Part shown: piece by piece, positions 33,529 to 44,099 of the stretch | Position numbering within the stretch: position 1 is the first letter of the stretch | How the letters are laid out: each line of letters begins with the position of its first letter | Assembly (NCBI GenBank): GCA_030272585.1 | Contig: BSYQ01000008.1 | Span: 3,410,001-3,474,000, forward strand | DNA from: Bryopsis sp. KO-2023 | Lineage: Eukaryota; Chlorophyta; Ulvophyceae; Bryopsidales; Bryopsidaceae | Reading direction: 5' to 3' | Length of the DNA: 64,000 nt | Made by a program: the position numbers and the translations under genes | The notes under the pieces: generated by a model | Seen by the model: only the letters and a program-made list of their open reading frames with translations | The model's database searches: none | What the model was told of the DNA's origin: nothing

Positions 33529-34922
33529 GTGTTTGTAGGGCGAGCATATGTGCTTGCCTTGGTTGAGAAAAAGCCTTCTTCAGGAAATATTGGAACAGAG
33601 AGGATGAACCTGCATTCTGTGTGGCCTTGCACACGAGAGAATAACATAGTATCATTTGCACTGCCCAGGTACAGAGCAAAAGTTGGTGTTGTTGAGTCAC
33701 AATCCTGATATCAAGGTGGAAAATAGGTGGGTTTTTGTGATCCACAGAAAGCACCTACTGTCTTTGGTGCTTTGTCTATCTATTGTGCTTTGTGGGACCT
33801 TTTTGCTTCTGGAGTTTTGACCCATTTGGAGTCTTTCTCAAAGAGTTGTGGTGCATGAGACCCTTTGTCATTTCTATGATGTATGTTGTCTATCATGGCG
33901 CTGAAGGTATGACTAAGATTCAAACTGTGTTCATGAATTGGTTGGTGTCATTGCTGAGAGAGGCAAGGAGCCAAATTTTTGGTCATCAAAGTGTTCTTGC
34001 ATATACACAGTTTTCCCGAATTATTGCCATTTTCTGGTCGTGGGTGCGGCCAGGGAGTGAACTTCGTAATCCCAGCAACAGCATGTGTGTTGATGAGACC
34101 ACTCGATTGCAGACGTCAACCATGTTTTCAAAATCCTCAATGGAAGCGCCCTTGTCGGATCCAACATCAGCAAGTTTGCAAGAGCCTCCCGGTTTCTGGA
34201 GCATAAAATCTTCAACTCTTACCACATCGAGGATGCAATGCTGAGGTATCTGAAGAAATTCGAAAACAGGGAGTTGTCCCTGTGCAACTCCATAATCTTG
34301 GAAAAACACATAAGATGCAGCTGAAGCCTTGACTCGCTGCAAAGAATACATAAGTGAATCGGGGTGGGTCTTGATTGGACAAAGAGTGTCCAATTGAACT
34401 GTGCAACAAGTGAAGAGATTTCCCCCCCCCCCTTCCCCAACTGAATAGGAAATATGTGCAAACCACTCCCTCCCAAACAGTTCTTTTCTTGTGTGATAGT
34501 GTATTCACACATATGGTGGCAAACAGAGCTCTTTGATTTTCTAGATATATGTATCCATGTTCCTTCGTTCACCATATATTTTATCAACGATCCTTCAGGC
34601 CCCACACAGATCCATTCTTGCAGATACTCAGATGGAACAGCGTGTTTCGTAGAGGGGATCTAATCGGATCCCAGTCTTGCCAGTGGGAAATCTCGCTTTG
34701 AAAAGAATTAACAGAATACTTGCAAAAATACAACAGCTGAAAGGTGCCAACCTTGTGTGTGTGTGCATTTCCTTTGATGCAGAAAAGAAAAGTCAGAGGA
34801 CTGGGTTCAAGATATTAAATATCCAAGACAAGGCTAGCAATTTCCGAAAAGAACTGAGGGGGACGAGGTGGTTGAAGACTCTTCAAAGGGAATTTGACTC
34901 GACACCCCTTTTTGAGAATTGA
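33529..34922. pseudogene. Coding-like debris inside the CACTA-like element
   Basis: Several segments read like protein but cannot be joined into one gene. Plus 33529-33708, after a tttcag acceptor, encodes VFVGRAYVLALVEKKPSSG... to a stop. Plus 34113-34324, after tgcag, encodes VNHVFKILNGSALVGSNISK... to a stop. Plus 34677-34922 encodes LALKRINRILAKIQQLKGAN... to a stop. The 34.0-34.4 kb stretch is also open on the minus strand for 135 codons, so strand is undecided there. No family is recognised. This may be decayed transposon genes or captured host exons. Confidence 0.35.
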
Positions 34923-35265
34923 GGTCCCAAAGAAATTTGAATGAGGGATGTTGCTTGTTTTGATGTGCAAAAATATATGCACTTGTATGCATTTGGAGGT
35001 AGAGGGCTGGTTGTGAATAGAGGAACAAGTGTTCTTGTAAATTATTTCTTATTTGTGATTTTTGTTGTGTTGGGCAGATTGGGTCTGAACTAGACACCAC
35101 CCGATTTGTACCTGATCTATAACAAATGATTGACAGCGGGTGGTTGCTCAAAGCGTACCCAATAGATACCCAATATGCGTTTATGGGTAAATATAGGGTA
35201 CTTTCTGAAAATACCCAATACATGCCCATTCAGTGTGGGTATGTATTGGGTACTACCCAATTCAT

Positions 35266-35517
35266 ACCCACCAACTTTGGGTATCTTTCGGGTACTACCC
35301 AATTTGTACCCACCAACTTTGGGTATTTTTTGGGTACTACCAAATTCGTACCCACCAACTTTGGGTATCTTTCGGGTACTACCCAATTTGTACCCACCAA
35401 CTTTGGGTATTTTTTGGGTACTACCAAATTCGTACCCACCAACTTTGGGTATCTTTCGGGTACTACCCAATTTGTACCCACCAACTTTGGGTATTTTTTG
35501 GGTACTACCAAATGCGT
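35266..35517. repeat. 42-bp tandem repeat x6, arranged as three 84-bp dimers
   Basis: Six head-to-tail 42-bp units start ACCCACCAACTTTGGGTAT. Odd units continue CTTTCGGGTACTACCCAATT and even units TTTTTGGGTACTACCAAATT, giving an alternating higher-order repeat. Every unit contains TACCCA and TGGGTA in opposite orientations. It forms the right subterminal part of the CACTA-like element. Confidence 0.92.
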
Positions 35518-35783
35518 ACCCAACGAGCTCGACAACTACCCAATCCATACCCAAATCATACCCATAGAATACCCAACTGGGGTATACCCAAATATACCCC
35601 AAATTACCCAATTCATGCCATTAAAAAACGGGTAGCCCGCGGGTAGTTTTGGGTATGAATTGGGTAATTTTCGTAACGTGAGTGTATCAGCTTGAAACAA
35701 GAAACTTTCTCTCTTTTAAAATTTACGTAATTTTACTTTTTTCAAATCTTACAGGGGTCGTCTGGGGGCCAGCACATTCAAGA

Positions 35784-36223
35784 TTTACGGAAAAAACTGG
35801 CTCGAAGTACCCACCCCCACACAACCACACAGACACTCCAAGAAAACTGTAGAAAACATTCATTCAACCTTTAAAAAACTGTCCCATATGTTCGAAATCA
35901 AATATGCCTTTGTCCGAAAGAGATTACCCCCTTTACAAAATCCTCATTCATTTTCCTGTAACTCTCTTTTCCCCGTGCAGGACTTAAACAAAAAACTGCA
36001 CAAAATACCAAAGAAAAACAGGCCGGGTGGGCGGGAAAAGCAAAAAGGTGGCGAGAACATAAGGACAACGCCTTTTAAAGCCACAAACTAGAACAGGGCG
36101 CACGCTGCCCCAAACACAAACGCAAGCGCTGCCACAAATGCGTCAGCCGCGGCTGACTGTGCCAGCAAAACCCGCCCAGTACCGATCCAGTCCATAAACT
36201 CATGAACTGGAAGTTAATAACAT
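35784..36223. repeat. 440-bp dispersed repeat, copy 2, inserted in the duplicated exon
   Basis: The second copy of the 32223-32658 sequence. It interrupts the duplicated membrane-protein exon between TTCAAGA and CATTACGATGGG; in the intact gene these read TTCAAGAGCATTACG. The same minus-strand terminal exon is present (36206-36088). I see no clear terminal inverted repeats; any target duplication is at most a few bases. Confidence 0.82.
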
Positions 36224-36854
36224 CATTACGATGGGCCTGTTTATCGTTGCTCTGTCCAGCTTGGTGTTGATCACTGGCGTCCATCCAGATGTTTACCTCT
36301 CCCCGTTGAAAATATATATATATATATATATAAATATATATATTCGGAAAAGCCGTTGGAGAAGCAATCGCCGCCGCCGTCCTCCTCTATTTGTATTCCA
36401 CTCAAAAAAAATAATCTCACACAATTCAGGCTTCGTGTTTTTGCATCCCTGGCATATTTTAGCGGTGTTTTTGATTTGCTGCTGCTTTCATTGTTTTTTT
36501 GGCATGGTTTAGTAGAAAACCCCCCTGGACGTGGATCTTTTCGGGGGAGTGCCAAGAAGCAGGTTTTGATCCTTCTTTCTTTCGGTGGTTTGGTTCTTGG
36601 AAAAATGTGCTGTGATTTTTTATGCATGGGGTAGGTTGGCTTTCGCACTCCCTAAGGCTCGATTGTTTTTTTTTTCCTTTTCTGCGAGCGAGAGTAAGCG
36701 AGTGTTTATGAAGGTGCTTTTCCCATTGTTTTTCCGTTCAACGGAATTTTGACATCAGCAAAGCCATCCACACACATGCCCGGAAACTAAAACATGGACA
36801 CACCAAGACACACCCCCACCCACCCACCCACACATCCCTAGGTGCTCCTGGATT

Positions 36855-37853
36855 ACATACATCTATGTGTTAAAAACTTGGTTGGCGTTGTTGGAGTTCT
36901 AGGCCCTCCACAATTAACATTTTCGAAACCATCCGAACCTATTGACAGAAGTTGAAGTTGCTCTTACAACTCGCATCCCCTCTTGCCTGCAAACGGTTTC
37001 TTTTTTGGGTAGCTAAGGAAAGCATATATATTTGGCACCTTTTATCTTTTGAGATTCCCAACCCACATTGCCCCAAATCTGATCGAAGAGTTGTGCCAGA
37101 TGTGGCCACCATCCAACAGGCCTTTACATTAATTTAAAAAAATATACTAAGTATATATTTATTCTTGGAAAGGGAATATTTCCATTAAATGCCTCTGCAC
37201 CACCACCTAAAGATAAAAAAATATATAAACGCTGCCAACACAAAGAGTCCATCAAGGAAGCCCATATCACATTCACCATTGCAACCTTTGGCAAAAAGAA
37301 CCAAAAATACAAAAAAAAGAAAAAGATGTCTTCCTGCATCAAACTACGTCAGTTTTTTTCCCCTTCCCGAGGCTGACTGGCACAGCTCCCTCCTTTCGCT
37401 TCTTTTATGACCCCGTTTTCACCTTAAAAATCCCTAACTCCACAAAATTCAACGACTGATTATTTACATCCCCTTCGTTCTCCAACGACACTGCCCCCCC
37501 CCTTGTTCTGTTCTTAGAAGAAACCACACTTATTGTGGACATCCCACTGCCCCCCCCCCCCAAAAAAAAAAAAAAAAAAAAAAGGCTTTGGGAATGCCCA
37601 AAGCCATTTCCTTAATCGATCGAAAGAAACAATCCCAAACCCCAAATCCTCTCTTTTTCCCAACCCCCCTACCCCCCTCTTTGGGAAAGCCATCCACATG
37701 TAGCCAATCAACAGTCACTCAACTGCCAATCAACAGTACTGATCATGTCACTGTTCGACTTCTCCTCCTTTCTTTTCACTTTCTTTTCTGGGTCAATCTT
37801 CTTTCTTTTTTCTTCCGAGTCAATTTTCTTTTCTTTTTTTTTTTTTTTCTGGG
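36855..37853. other. Gene-free stretch with homopolymer junction
   Basis: AT-rich DNA 3' of the CRAL-TRIO gene. It holds a C12-A23 junction at about 37548-37583 and pyrimidine-rich tracts. No exon is recognised. Confidence 0.5.
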
Positions 37854-39571
37854 TTAATTTTCTTCATTTTTGGTGACTCCATCATGCCCCATCAAAGCGA
37901 TCACTTTCGGCCCCAGGTGTTGAATTCCCACCTCCCCATTAGTCACCCTCTCGATATCGGGCAAATACTTGATTTGCTTCACCTTCCTTTTTGCTTTCTT
38001 TTTCACCACCACCGACATGACTTTCAGCAGCCCCTTTAACAGCCTGTTCGGCCGGACCAACACCACGAACTCCACGTTCTTCTTGAAAGGTCTGCTCAGT
38101 TTCCTGTAAGCACCCACCACCCAGGCCGCCGGCACTTTGGCCAAAGTCTCCGATCGAAAAGATGCAAACATCAGCACGTAGGGCGTCTGTGCGATAATGG
38201 GCTCCAGAGATTCGCTGATGTAAGCAAACGCTTGGTTGCGCATGGATTTCTTGGGCAGAGCGGAGGTGTTTAGCACCACGACTGGCCTTCCCATGGAATC
38301 CACCGTGTCGCAATAAATCAGGCCATCAAACGGACCCCCTTGGTCGGTCAGCATCAGAGGAACTTCGGCGAAGCCCCCCATGGGGGGGCAGTTGCTGAAT
38401 TCTGGCCGATTCAGAGTGATCGGGGAGCCGTACGACATGGATCTGGACTTCCCGTTTCGAGAATTCGACTCTTCGGAGGTTTGCCTCGAGATATCCACAG
38501 TCCTGTTGCTTTGCCCTGCAGTGTTGATGCCGACAGGTCTATCGAGATCAATCGCCTGCATAAAAATGAGAAGAACTGAGTTTGAACTCTGACTGAAAAG
38601 GATTCAGGGAATTAACTTCCTTTTTGGAGACCTCCCCCACACACACACCACGGCATTCAAAATTTGGAACGGTTCTACCTTTGTGTGAGGTTGAAATTTT
38701 AATGCCAGAGGAGAAAAGGGGGTTCCAAAAATTATGTCAATTCTCAGCTACCACTTTGTAAGGTCTCGACATTCTTTTTCGATTGGAAAAAAAAGCACTT
38801 GTCAGTTGAAAGACTTTTCAACTTTCCAAAAAAAAGAGTAAAAGTAAAAAAGGAAAAAGCATGAACCCATGGGGGATGGTGTAGCCTTGCAGGTCTAAGC
38901 TTTGCACATTAAATAGCACTGGAATGCATTTCAGTGGAATTCTAGCATATGATAGAGATTGGTCCAACCGAAATGACAAAAAAATCCTGACAGATTTGTG
39001 AACCAACCACCTCTCGATTTCTCGCAGCAGCCGCGGACCCCCTCCCGCTGTTGTCGAGCAAACTGTCGTCGCTGCTACTGTCGTCAAAGTCGTCCACCGG
39101 CGCCAGAAGCAAACTCTCGATCTCTCCCCGGCGCCCGCTGCCGCTCGCGCCGGTCGACAGCTCGGAATCCATCGTCCCCCTCCGACTCAGTTCCGACAAA
39201 CTGCCCGACAAAGTATCTCCTTCCTCGGCCTCATTGTAAACGACCAAGTCATCCTCGTCATCGCTCTCATCCTCCCCCTCGTTCTCGGGTTCCTGGTCGG
39301 TACTTTCCAAAGGCAAATCATCCAGCTCCAGGCTTTCCTGCAATGCGGTAGGCCCCCCGTTGGATACTGGGCCTGCGTCGAAGGAAACCGTTTTGGAGAT
39401 CTTGGGGGTTTCGGTGCTGGAGCTCGTTTTGATGGCGGGCTTCAGGGGCTGAGAAGGGGACGACTCAGCGTGGCGTTGCTGTTCGCCAGAAATTCGTCGC
39501 TTGTGAAGCTCGGAGGTCGCGGGGTCCGTCATGGAAAGGCCACCCTCACCAACGAACAATGTCTGCTGCAC
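37854..39571 (-). CDS. BCH / divergent CRAL-TRIO (CRAL-TRIO_2) domain protein
   Basis: Two exons, 39571-39011 and 38555-37854, joined in phase 0 (420 residues; an internal Met at 39532 is an alternative start). Residues 1-187 are low-complexity and strongly acidic (EGEDESDDEDDLVVYNEAEE; DDFDDSSSDDSLLD), likely disordered. The second exon carries a BCH/CRAL-TRIO_2 fold as in BNIP2, ARHGAP1 and GDAP2: SMGRPVVVLNTSALP, the helix LEPIIAQTPYVLMFASF, SRPFKKNVEFVVLVRPNRLL and a KYLPDIERV tail. In animals BCH domains bind small GTPases, GAPs or lipids. A scaffold or lipid-binding role here is inference. An acidic N-terminus ahead of a BCH domain is also seen in BNIP2. No catalytic domain is fused. 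Confidence 0.8.
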
Positions 39572-41588
39572 ATGGCAAACGATATCAAAGTACTGGGAGT
39601 GGTGAGGGAAAAAAGCGTCTTCGTAGGAAAAACGTGGCTTTATGCTGGAAATGAGTTACACAAGCGGCGGAATGAAGCTGTCGAAAACCCCCAACTTCCT
39701 GGATGAGCGAATTCTCTTCAAGAACGATAACCTTATCGGTGCAGCATCCCCGTACCAGTTCTAGCGAGCTCGACACAACCGCCTAGAACAAAGCGCGCGG
39801 AAAATTTGCGCGCAAAAGTCGATACCAATACTGAGCAAGCTAAACGCTTCCCCAGGCCTATCAACCCCACCGCTCCGTCCCCAGAGATCTTCGAATATAC
39901 AGCTGTCTGTTCGACAAAGGGTGGAGTTGTTTCTGGTAGTCGGTCGGAACCTTCGCACACAGGTTGAACTGGCGTTGCTTGACAACGGAGGGCGGAAAAT
40001 TTTTCCAACTGGCAGCTGGAATCAAAATATCCAAGAGTTGGAAGTCACTCCGAAGCTGGTGGCGTTATGACGGACCGGAGTGCGCATCCAAATCATTGGG
40101 TGCATTTCCATCGCTTCTGTGTCTGTTGGAATTCAGGTGGATAATGTGTTTGAGAAATCAATGTAATTGATGTTTGTTTGTTTGTTTGTCTTTGAGAAAT
40201 TCGCAATAATTTTTTTTTCAACATTTGTATCTATTCCTGCATCATGCAGGCTGATGGCTCCCTTTTGCTGTGGGTTATATTGATTGATTGATCGACTGAG
40301 AATGAGGGACTTTCCCTTTTCCTTTTCTTTTTTTTTGGGGGGGGGGGAGGGGGGTGTTGGGGTTGGATTTCTGTTTGTCGATTCAAACAAACCAGTCCGG
40401 TTGAAAAACGGTGGCATGAAAATGAAATTCATCAACAATAGCGATTGAAAAAAAAAGAAAGAAACAAACAAACGTTAAAGATCTTCAAAGCATACATCTA
40501 GAATAATATTCTTCAGTAATTTTCCGAATCAACCAGCATTCAAGCAGCCCCCTCCCCCCCCCCCCCCCCAAACGATGTAATAGTACTCACAAATGCTCCT
40601 GAAAATCTAACAGTAATGCATACCCTGCTTTGGGTAAAACTTTCGCACCACTGTGTTGATTTTTTGTTTCTTCTTAATTTAAAACCACATTTTCCTTCAT
40701 TGTTTTTGGAGGGAGGACTAGAATGAAACACATATTATTTGAACGAAAACGACACCTTATTTTTTAATTTAAATAACCCCACCTGTTGAATTTTTCCTTG
40801 GGATGTTGGAAGTGGTGGTCAGTATTTGAACCAGCCTGGCAATAGACACGAATTTCAATTCAAATTTTTACACACACATGCTTGCAGATGGATTGCAACA
40901 TGTATTCTCTAGGTGCCTGATTAAGAAAATTATCGTTCAACATATCACAATATATTTAAGGCAAAGTGCTCAAGTATGTTTTTTTTCCTTCTCATCCTCC
41001 CCCCCCCCCAAAAAAAAAAAAAAAAAAGATGTTAATGCAATTTCATATTCAATTCTTTTACACAACACCAAAACGTCGACGAATTCAGTAACGAAACTAT
41101 TGCAATTTTTTTTAAAAAGTTTTTCAAAGAGGGGAGCAACAGAGCAGGTAAGAAAAGCACACGAAAAGAAAAAAAAAAAAGGAGAAAAAAGACAAGAAAA
41201 CAGGGCAAGCGGTGCGACAAAGTAGCGCAGCTCGACTCGCCCCATCGCAGAAGCGCTCGATCCTCCAACTGGATTCGTGTTTTTCACTGGTGAACGACCA
41301 ACTTAGTCATTTTGGAAGGAGCAATCCAAACATGACCACACCCATGCAACGCTGAAAACGCTCGGAACGCTCGGGTGCCTAATAGTCCGCTTACTGATCT
41401 GCTCAGGCTGGACAGGGCTGGATTACTGGCTGCTGTGGGGCGGACGCTTGCGACATGAAAGGTGCATCGAGACAAACTCGTAACGTGGAAAGGTTTGCTC
41501 AGTACTGTAAGGACCGTTGAACGCTTTCTTCTACGGCAGGGTTGAATCGCCAGAAACCACAGGAACGTATTCGAATCGAAGTGGAAAG
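39572..41588. other. Intergenic region without supported genes
   Basis: Between the CRAL-TRIO gene and the first GNAT gene. Frames near 39733-40170 are open on both strands, and a donor-like GTGGATAAT follows a plus frame at 40135, but no product emerges. It contains a (GTTT)n tract (about 40170), a long T-G run junction (about 40330), a C-run (about 40550) and a C-A junction (about 41000). Confidence 0.45.
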
Positions 41589-42350
41589 ATGGACCACAAC
41601 CAGGCGAAAGGACGTCCAGACGTGATCGACGATGTGGAACTGGCCCGGCGATCGATGGACACTCTCGGTGAATTCTTGGCACTGGTGGGTGAAGGGGTAG
41701 CGCCAAAGTCGGTTGTTCGACGGCCGGACGCCGTAGGAGCGAGGTTCGACGACAGACTGTGCCCCAACTTCTTCAACTCTGTGGTTGTGCCCAGCGGCGC
41801 ACAACCTCCTGTCAAGGATCCAGGCTCGCACTATGTGTGGACATACGCCGACGCCGTCGCTGGTCGCGTTTTGGACACCGATATGGTGCTTTTGGCAATG
41901 GGCGTTAGACTGGACGACCCTGCCTTGAACCTAGACGGCGCTGCGACGAACGTGGAAGAACTGTCTCTCGAAAGGATCTCTACGATCAACCAACGGGTGT
42001 ATTCCGCGTCGTTCCCTCCTGTCGCCAGAGGGATCTATTTTCTCTTGTCAATAAAAGATCCTCGCGTGCGCGTGTACGGGCTGCGCGTCGACGAGGAGGT
42101 CGTATGTGTGACGATGACGGTGTCGGTTGGCGACGAGTTGGGCATTGAATTTGTGGCGACGGAGGAGAAATACAGGCGTCGCGGCCTGGCGACCAGTCTG
42201 CTCAAATGGATCCTGGCCAACGGTCAGAAAGAAGGAATGCGGACCGCGACGCTGCAAGCGACTTCGGACGGACGACCTGTGTATGAACGTGTGGGTTTTC
42301 GAGAAGTGGCCACGGTGCGCGCCTATGTGCGCCCAGTACTGGTGAACTAA
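41589..42350 (+). CDS. GNAT-family N-acetyltransferase, tandem copy 1
   Basis: An intronless frame of 253 residues from ATG 41589, the methionine that aligns with copy 2. The C-terminal half has the GNAT fold: LRVDEEVVCVTMTVSVGDE (strands), then ATEEKYRRRGLATSLLK, the acetyl-CoA-binding Q/RxxGxG/A motif on the strand-4/helix-3 turn, and the closing RPVYERVGFREV. The N-terminal half (VIDDVELARRSMDTLGEFLA; RRPDAVGARFDDRLCPNFF) is shared only with copy 2 as far as I can tell and may set substrate choice. The substrate is unknown. The gene is GC-rich in AT-rich surroundings and lacks introns, so bacterial origin or retroposition is possible. Confidence 0.85.
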   Translation: MDHNQAKGRPDVIDDVELARRSMDTLGEFLALVGEGVAPKSVVRRPDAVGARFDDRLCPNFFNSVVVPSGAQPPVKDPGSHYVWTYADAVAGRVLDTDMVLLAMGVRLDDPALNLDGAATNVEELSLERISTINQRVYSASFPPVARGIYFLLSIKDPRVRVYGLRVDEEVVCVTMTVSVGDELGIEFVATEEKYRRRGLATSLLKWILANGQKEGMRTATLQATSDGRPVYERVGFREVATVRAYVRPVLVN

Positions 42351-43292
42351 GTTATATATAACAAGCGCGCCTGCTTCCCTGCTGTCAATGCTTGCACAAT
42401 TTCCAGTTTTTCCAGTTTTTTTTCTCATTGTGTATTTTTTTTTGGTCAAGGAACGGGGGAGGATATTTTTTTGTCTTGATTGCGTTTTGCTTCTTAACCG
42501 AAGGAGGGGTTGTTGGAAAAAACAAAGCATTCTTTCCTGTTTCTTTTGTTGGAAGAGAATAAGGTGAACAAACGAGTTCGAGAAATAGAATCAGGGATCA
42601 ATAAGATACATCAACTTGAGAAAGAAAACAAGCATATCTGCTTAGATTTTTGAACGGACACACGCTGTTGATCACCTTGCCAAGCAGGGCCCGCTCATCC
42701 CTTCCAACCTCAAAAGCATCCTCTTTCTGCTGTTGTGACTTGTTTGTAACTCAGCCGACTCTCTCCTCCCAATTCCAAAACTGACTAATATACTTGCGGG
42801 TGCTACCTCGGATCGAAACAACCGTCATGCAAGATACGACCACCTCATTCCCTGACATCCGTTCACACCATAGATCCTTGTGACCATCAAAGGGTTCAGT
42901 CCATATGACTCATCATCTTCTCATCATACCTCGCACTGCGATTCTGCATGTCTGTCGATCCTCACGGCTATGCAAGAGAGAGAGAGTGGTTCTGAACACC
43001 GCCAAAGGAAACTCAAAGAAAACACAGTGAGAGAACGAGGGACTCCCTGTCTGACAGGTTTTTCAAGCCATAGCTCGAGGTGGAAAACAAAGTGCTGCGA
43101 TGCGCGGGACTGTCGCAAACACAAATTCGAACCATCCACAACCTCGACTTAGAACCGCCGTTTTCCGTTACAAAACGCCAGCATCGCTGAGCAACATCCA
43201 ATTAACCAATGAACCATACTTTTTTTGTGGCTGGCGAACTCGCAGATTTTACCCAACTGTGGAGCGCATTTGAACCAAATAAACGTCGAAAT
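42351..43292. other. Spacer between the two GNAT genes
   Basis: About 0.9 kb without a supported gene. It includes a second in-frame ATG (43209) that could extend copy 2 by 28 residues. An AG-rich short tract (AGAGAGAGAG) lies at about 42975. Confidence 0.4.
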
Positions 43293-44099
43293 ATGGTCGA
43301 CAACGTTACGAAAGAGGTTCCAGACGTGATCGACGATGTGGAACTGTTGCGGCGAGCGATTGATAGCTTCGGTGAATTTTTGGCACTCGTGGGTGAAGGA
43401 GTGTCGCCAAAATCCGTCGTTCGACGGCCGGACGCCGTAGGAGCGAGGTTCGACGACAGACTGTGCCCCAACTACTTCAACTCTGTGGTTGTACCCAGTA
43501 ACACACCGCCTCCTGTCGAGGATCCAGGCTCGCACTATGTGTGGACCTGCGCTGACGCCGTCGCTGGTCGCGTTGCGGACACAGATATGGTGCTTCCGAT
43601 CATGGGCGTCAGACTGGAGGACTCTACTTTGAACCTAGACGGCGCTGCCACGAACGCGGAAGAACCGTCTCTCGAGAGAATCGCCGCAATCAACTTCGAG
43701 GCGTATTGCGCGTCCCACGACGGAGACGCCCTGGTCGCTAGAGGAATATATTTTCTCTTGTCAATAAGAGATCCTCGCGTGCGTGTGTACGGGCTGCGCG
43801 TCGAGGAGGAGTTTGTTTGCGTGGCGATAACCTTGCGGGTTGGTGAAGACTTGCACATTGATTTTTTGGCGACGGAGCAAAACTACAGGCGTCGTGGCCT
43901 GGCGTGCAGTCTGATAAAAAGCATCCTGGTGAACGGTCGGAGAGAAGGGATGCGGACCGCGACACTCCTAGCGACTTCGGACGGGCTGCCTGTGTATGAA
44001 CGTGTGGGTTTTCGACGAGTTGGTGTGATTCGCGCATACGTACGGCCAGGGAAAGAAATAGAAATCCTGGGTGATGCAAAAGCGCATCTGCCTACCTGA
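43293..44099 (+). CDS. GNAT-family N-acetyltransferase, tandem copy 2
   Basis: An intronless frame of 268 residues, using the ATG that aligns with copy 1; an upstream in-frame ATG at 43209 would add 28 residues. It is colinear with copy 1 throughout, with the same core blocks RRPDAVGARFDDRLCPNYF, DPRVRVYGLRVEEEF, ATEQNYRRRGLACSLIK and LPVYERVGFRRV. It has a C-terminal extension (GKEIEILGDAKAHLPT) and a small insertion (HDGDA) absent from copy 1. Within the central block the DNA is nearly identical over about 50 bases, while flanks and third positions have diverged. This fits an ordinary tandem duplication rather than a very recent one. Confidence 0.85.
   Translation: MVDNVTKEVPDVIDDVELLRRAIDSFGEFLALVGEGVSPKSVVRRPDAVGARFDDRLCPNYFNSVVVPSNTPPPVEDPGSHYVWTCADAVAGRVADTDMVLPIMGVRLEDSTLNLDGAATNAEEPSLERIAAINFEAYCASHDGDALVARGIYFLLSIRDPRVRVYGLRVEEEFVCVAITLRVGEDLHIDFLATEQNYRRRGLACSLIKSILVNGRREGMRTATLLATSDGLPVYERVGFRRVGVIRAYVRPGKEIEILGDAKAHLPT

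Larger units (their letters stand above)
31921..35684. mobile_element. CACTA/EnSpm-like non-autonomous transposon with TACCCA subterminal repeats
   Basis: The left end CACTCGCGTAACGGC and the right end, reverse-complemented to CACTCACGTTACGAA, form imperfect TIRs. Both lead into dense TACCCA/TGGGTA repeats in both orientations (31945-32225; 35140-35672), with another patch at 32662-32965. The element is flanked by a 3-bp duplication TAT (31918-31920, 35685-35687), and removing it restores the intron sequence seen at 45.6 kb. CACT termini, a 3-bp duplication and many short subterminal repeats are hallmarks of the CACTA superfamily. The 33-35 kb interior holds coding-like debris but no transposase I recognise. 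Confidence 0.8.
31795..36854 (+). pseudogene. Broken inverted copy of the 3' end of the membrane-protein gene at 45.3 kb
   Basis: Read on the plus strand, 31795-31920, 35685-35783, 36224-36310 and 36342-36854 match, in order, the reverse complement of about 45750-44897. The match covers part of the last intron, its acceptor, the last exon and about 430 bases of 3' flank. The exon begins after acag at 35754 (GGGTCGTCTGGGGGCCAGC) and has the peptide TMGLFIVALSSLVLITGVHP shared with the intact gene. It is split by a CACTA-like element in the intron (31921-35684), a 440-bp element in the exon (35784-36223) and an (AT)n expansion in the coding part (36311-36341). No upstream exons are present, so it is a fragment. 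Confidence 0.85.

Noticed and set aside
35140..35672. Interstitial telomere
   Set aside because: TACCCA and TGGGTA occur in both orientations with variable spacing and within defined transposon ends, unlike head-to-tail telomere repeats.
36231..36512. Frame beginning MGLFIVALSSLVLITG on the plus strand as an independent gene
   Set aside because: It is the broken copy of the last exon of the gene at 45.3 kb, interrupted by a 440-bp insertion and an AT expansion.
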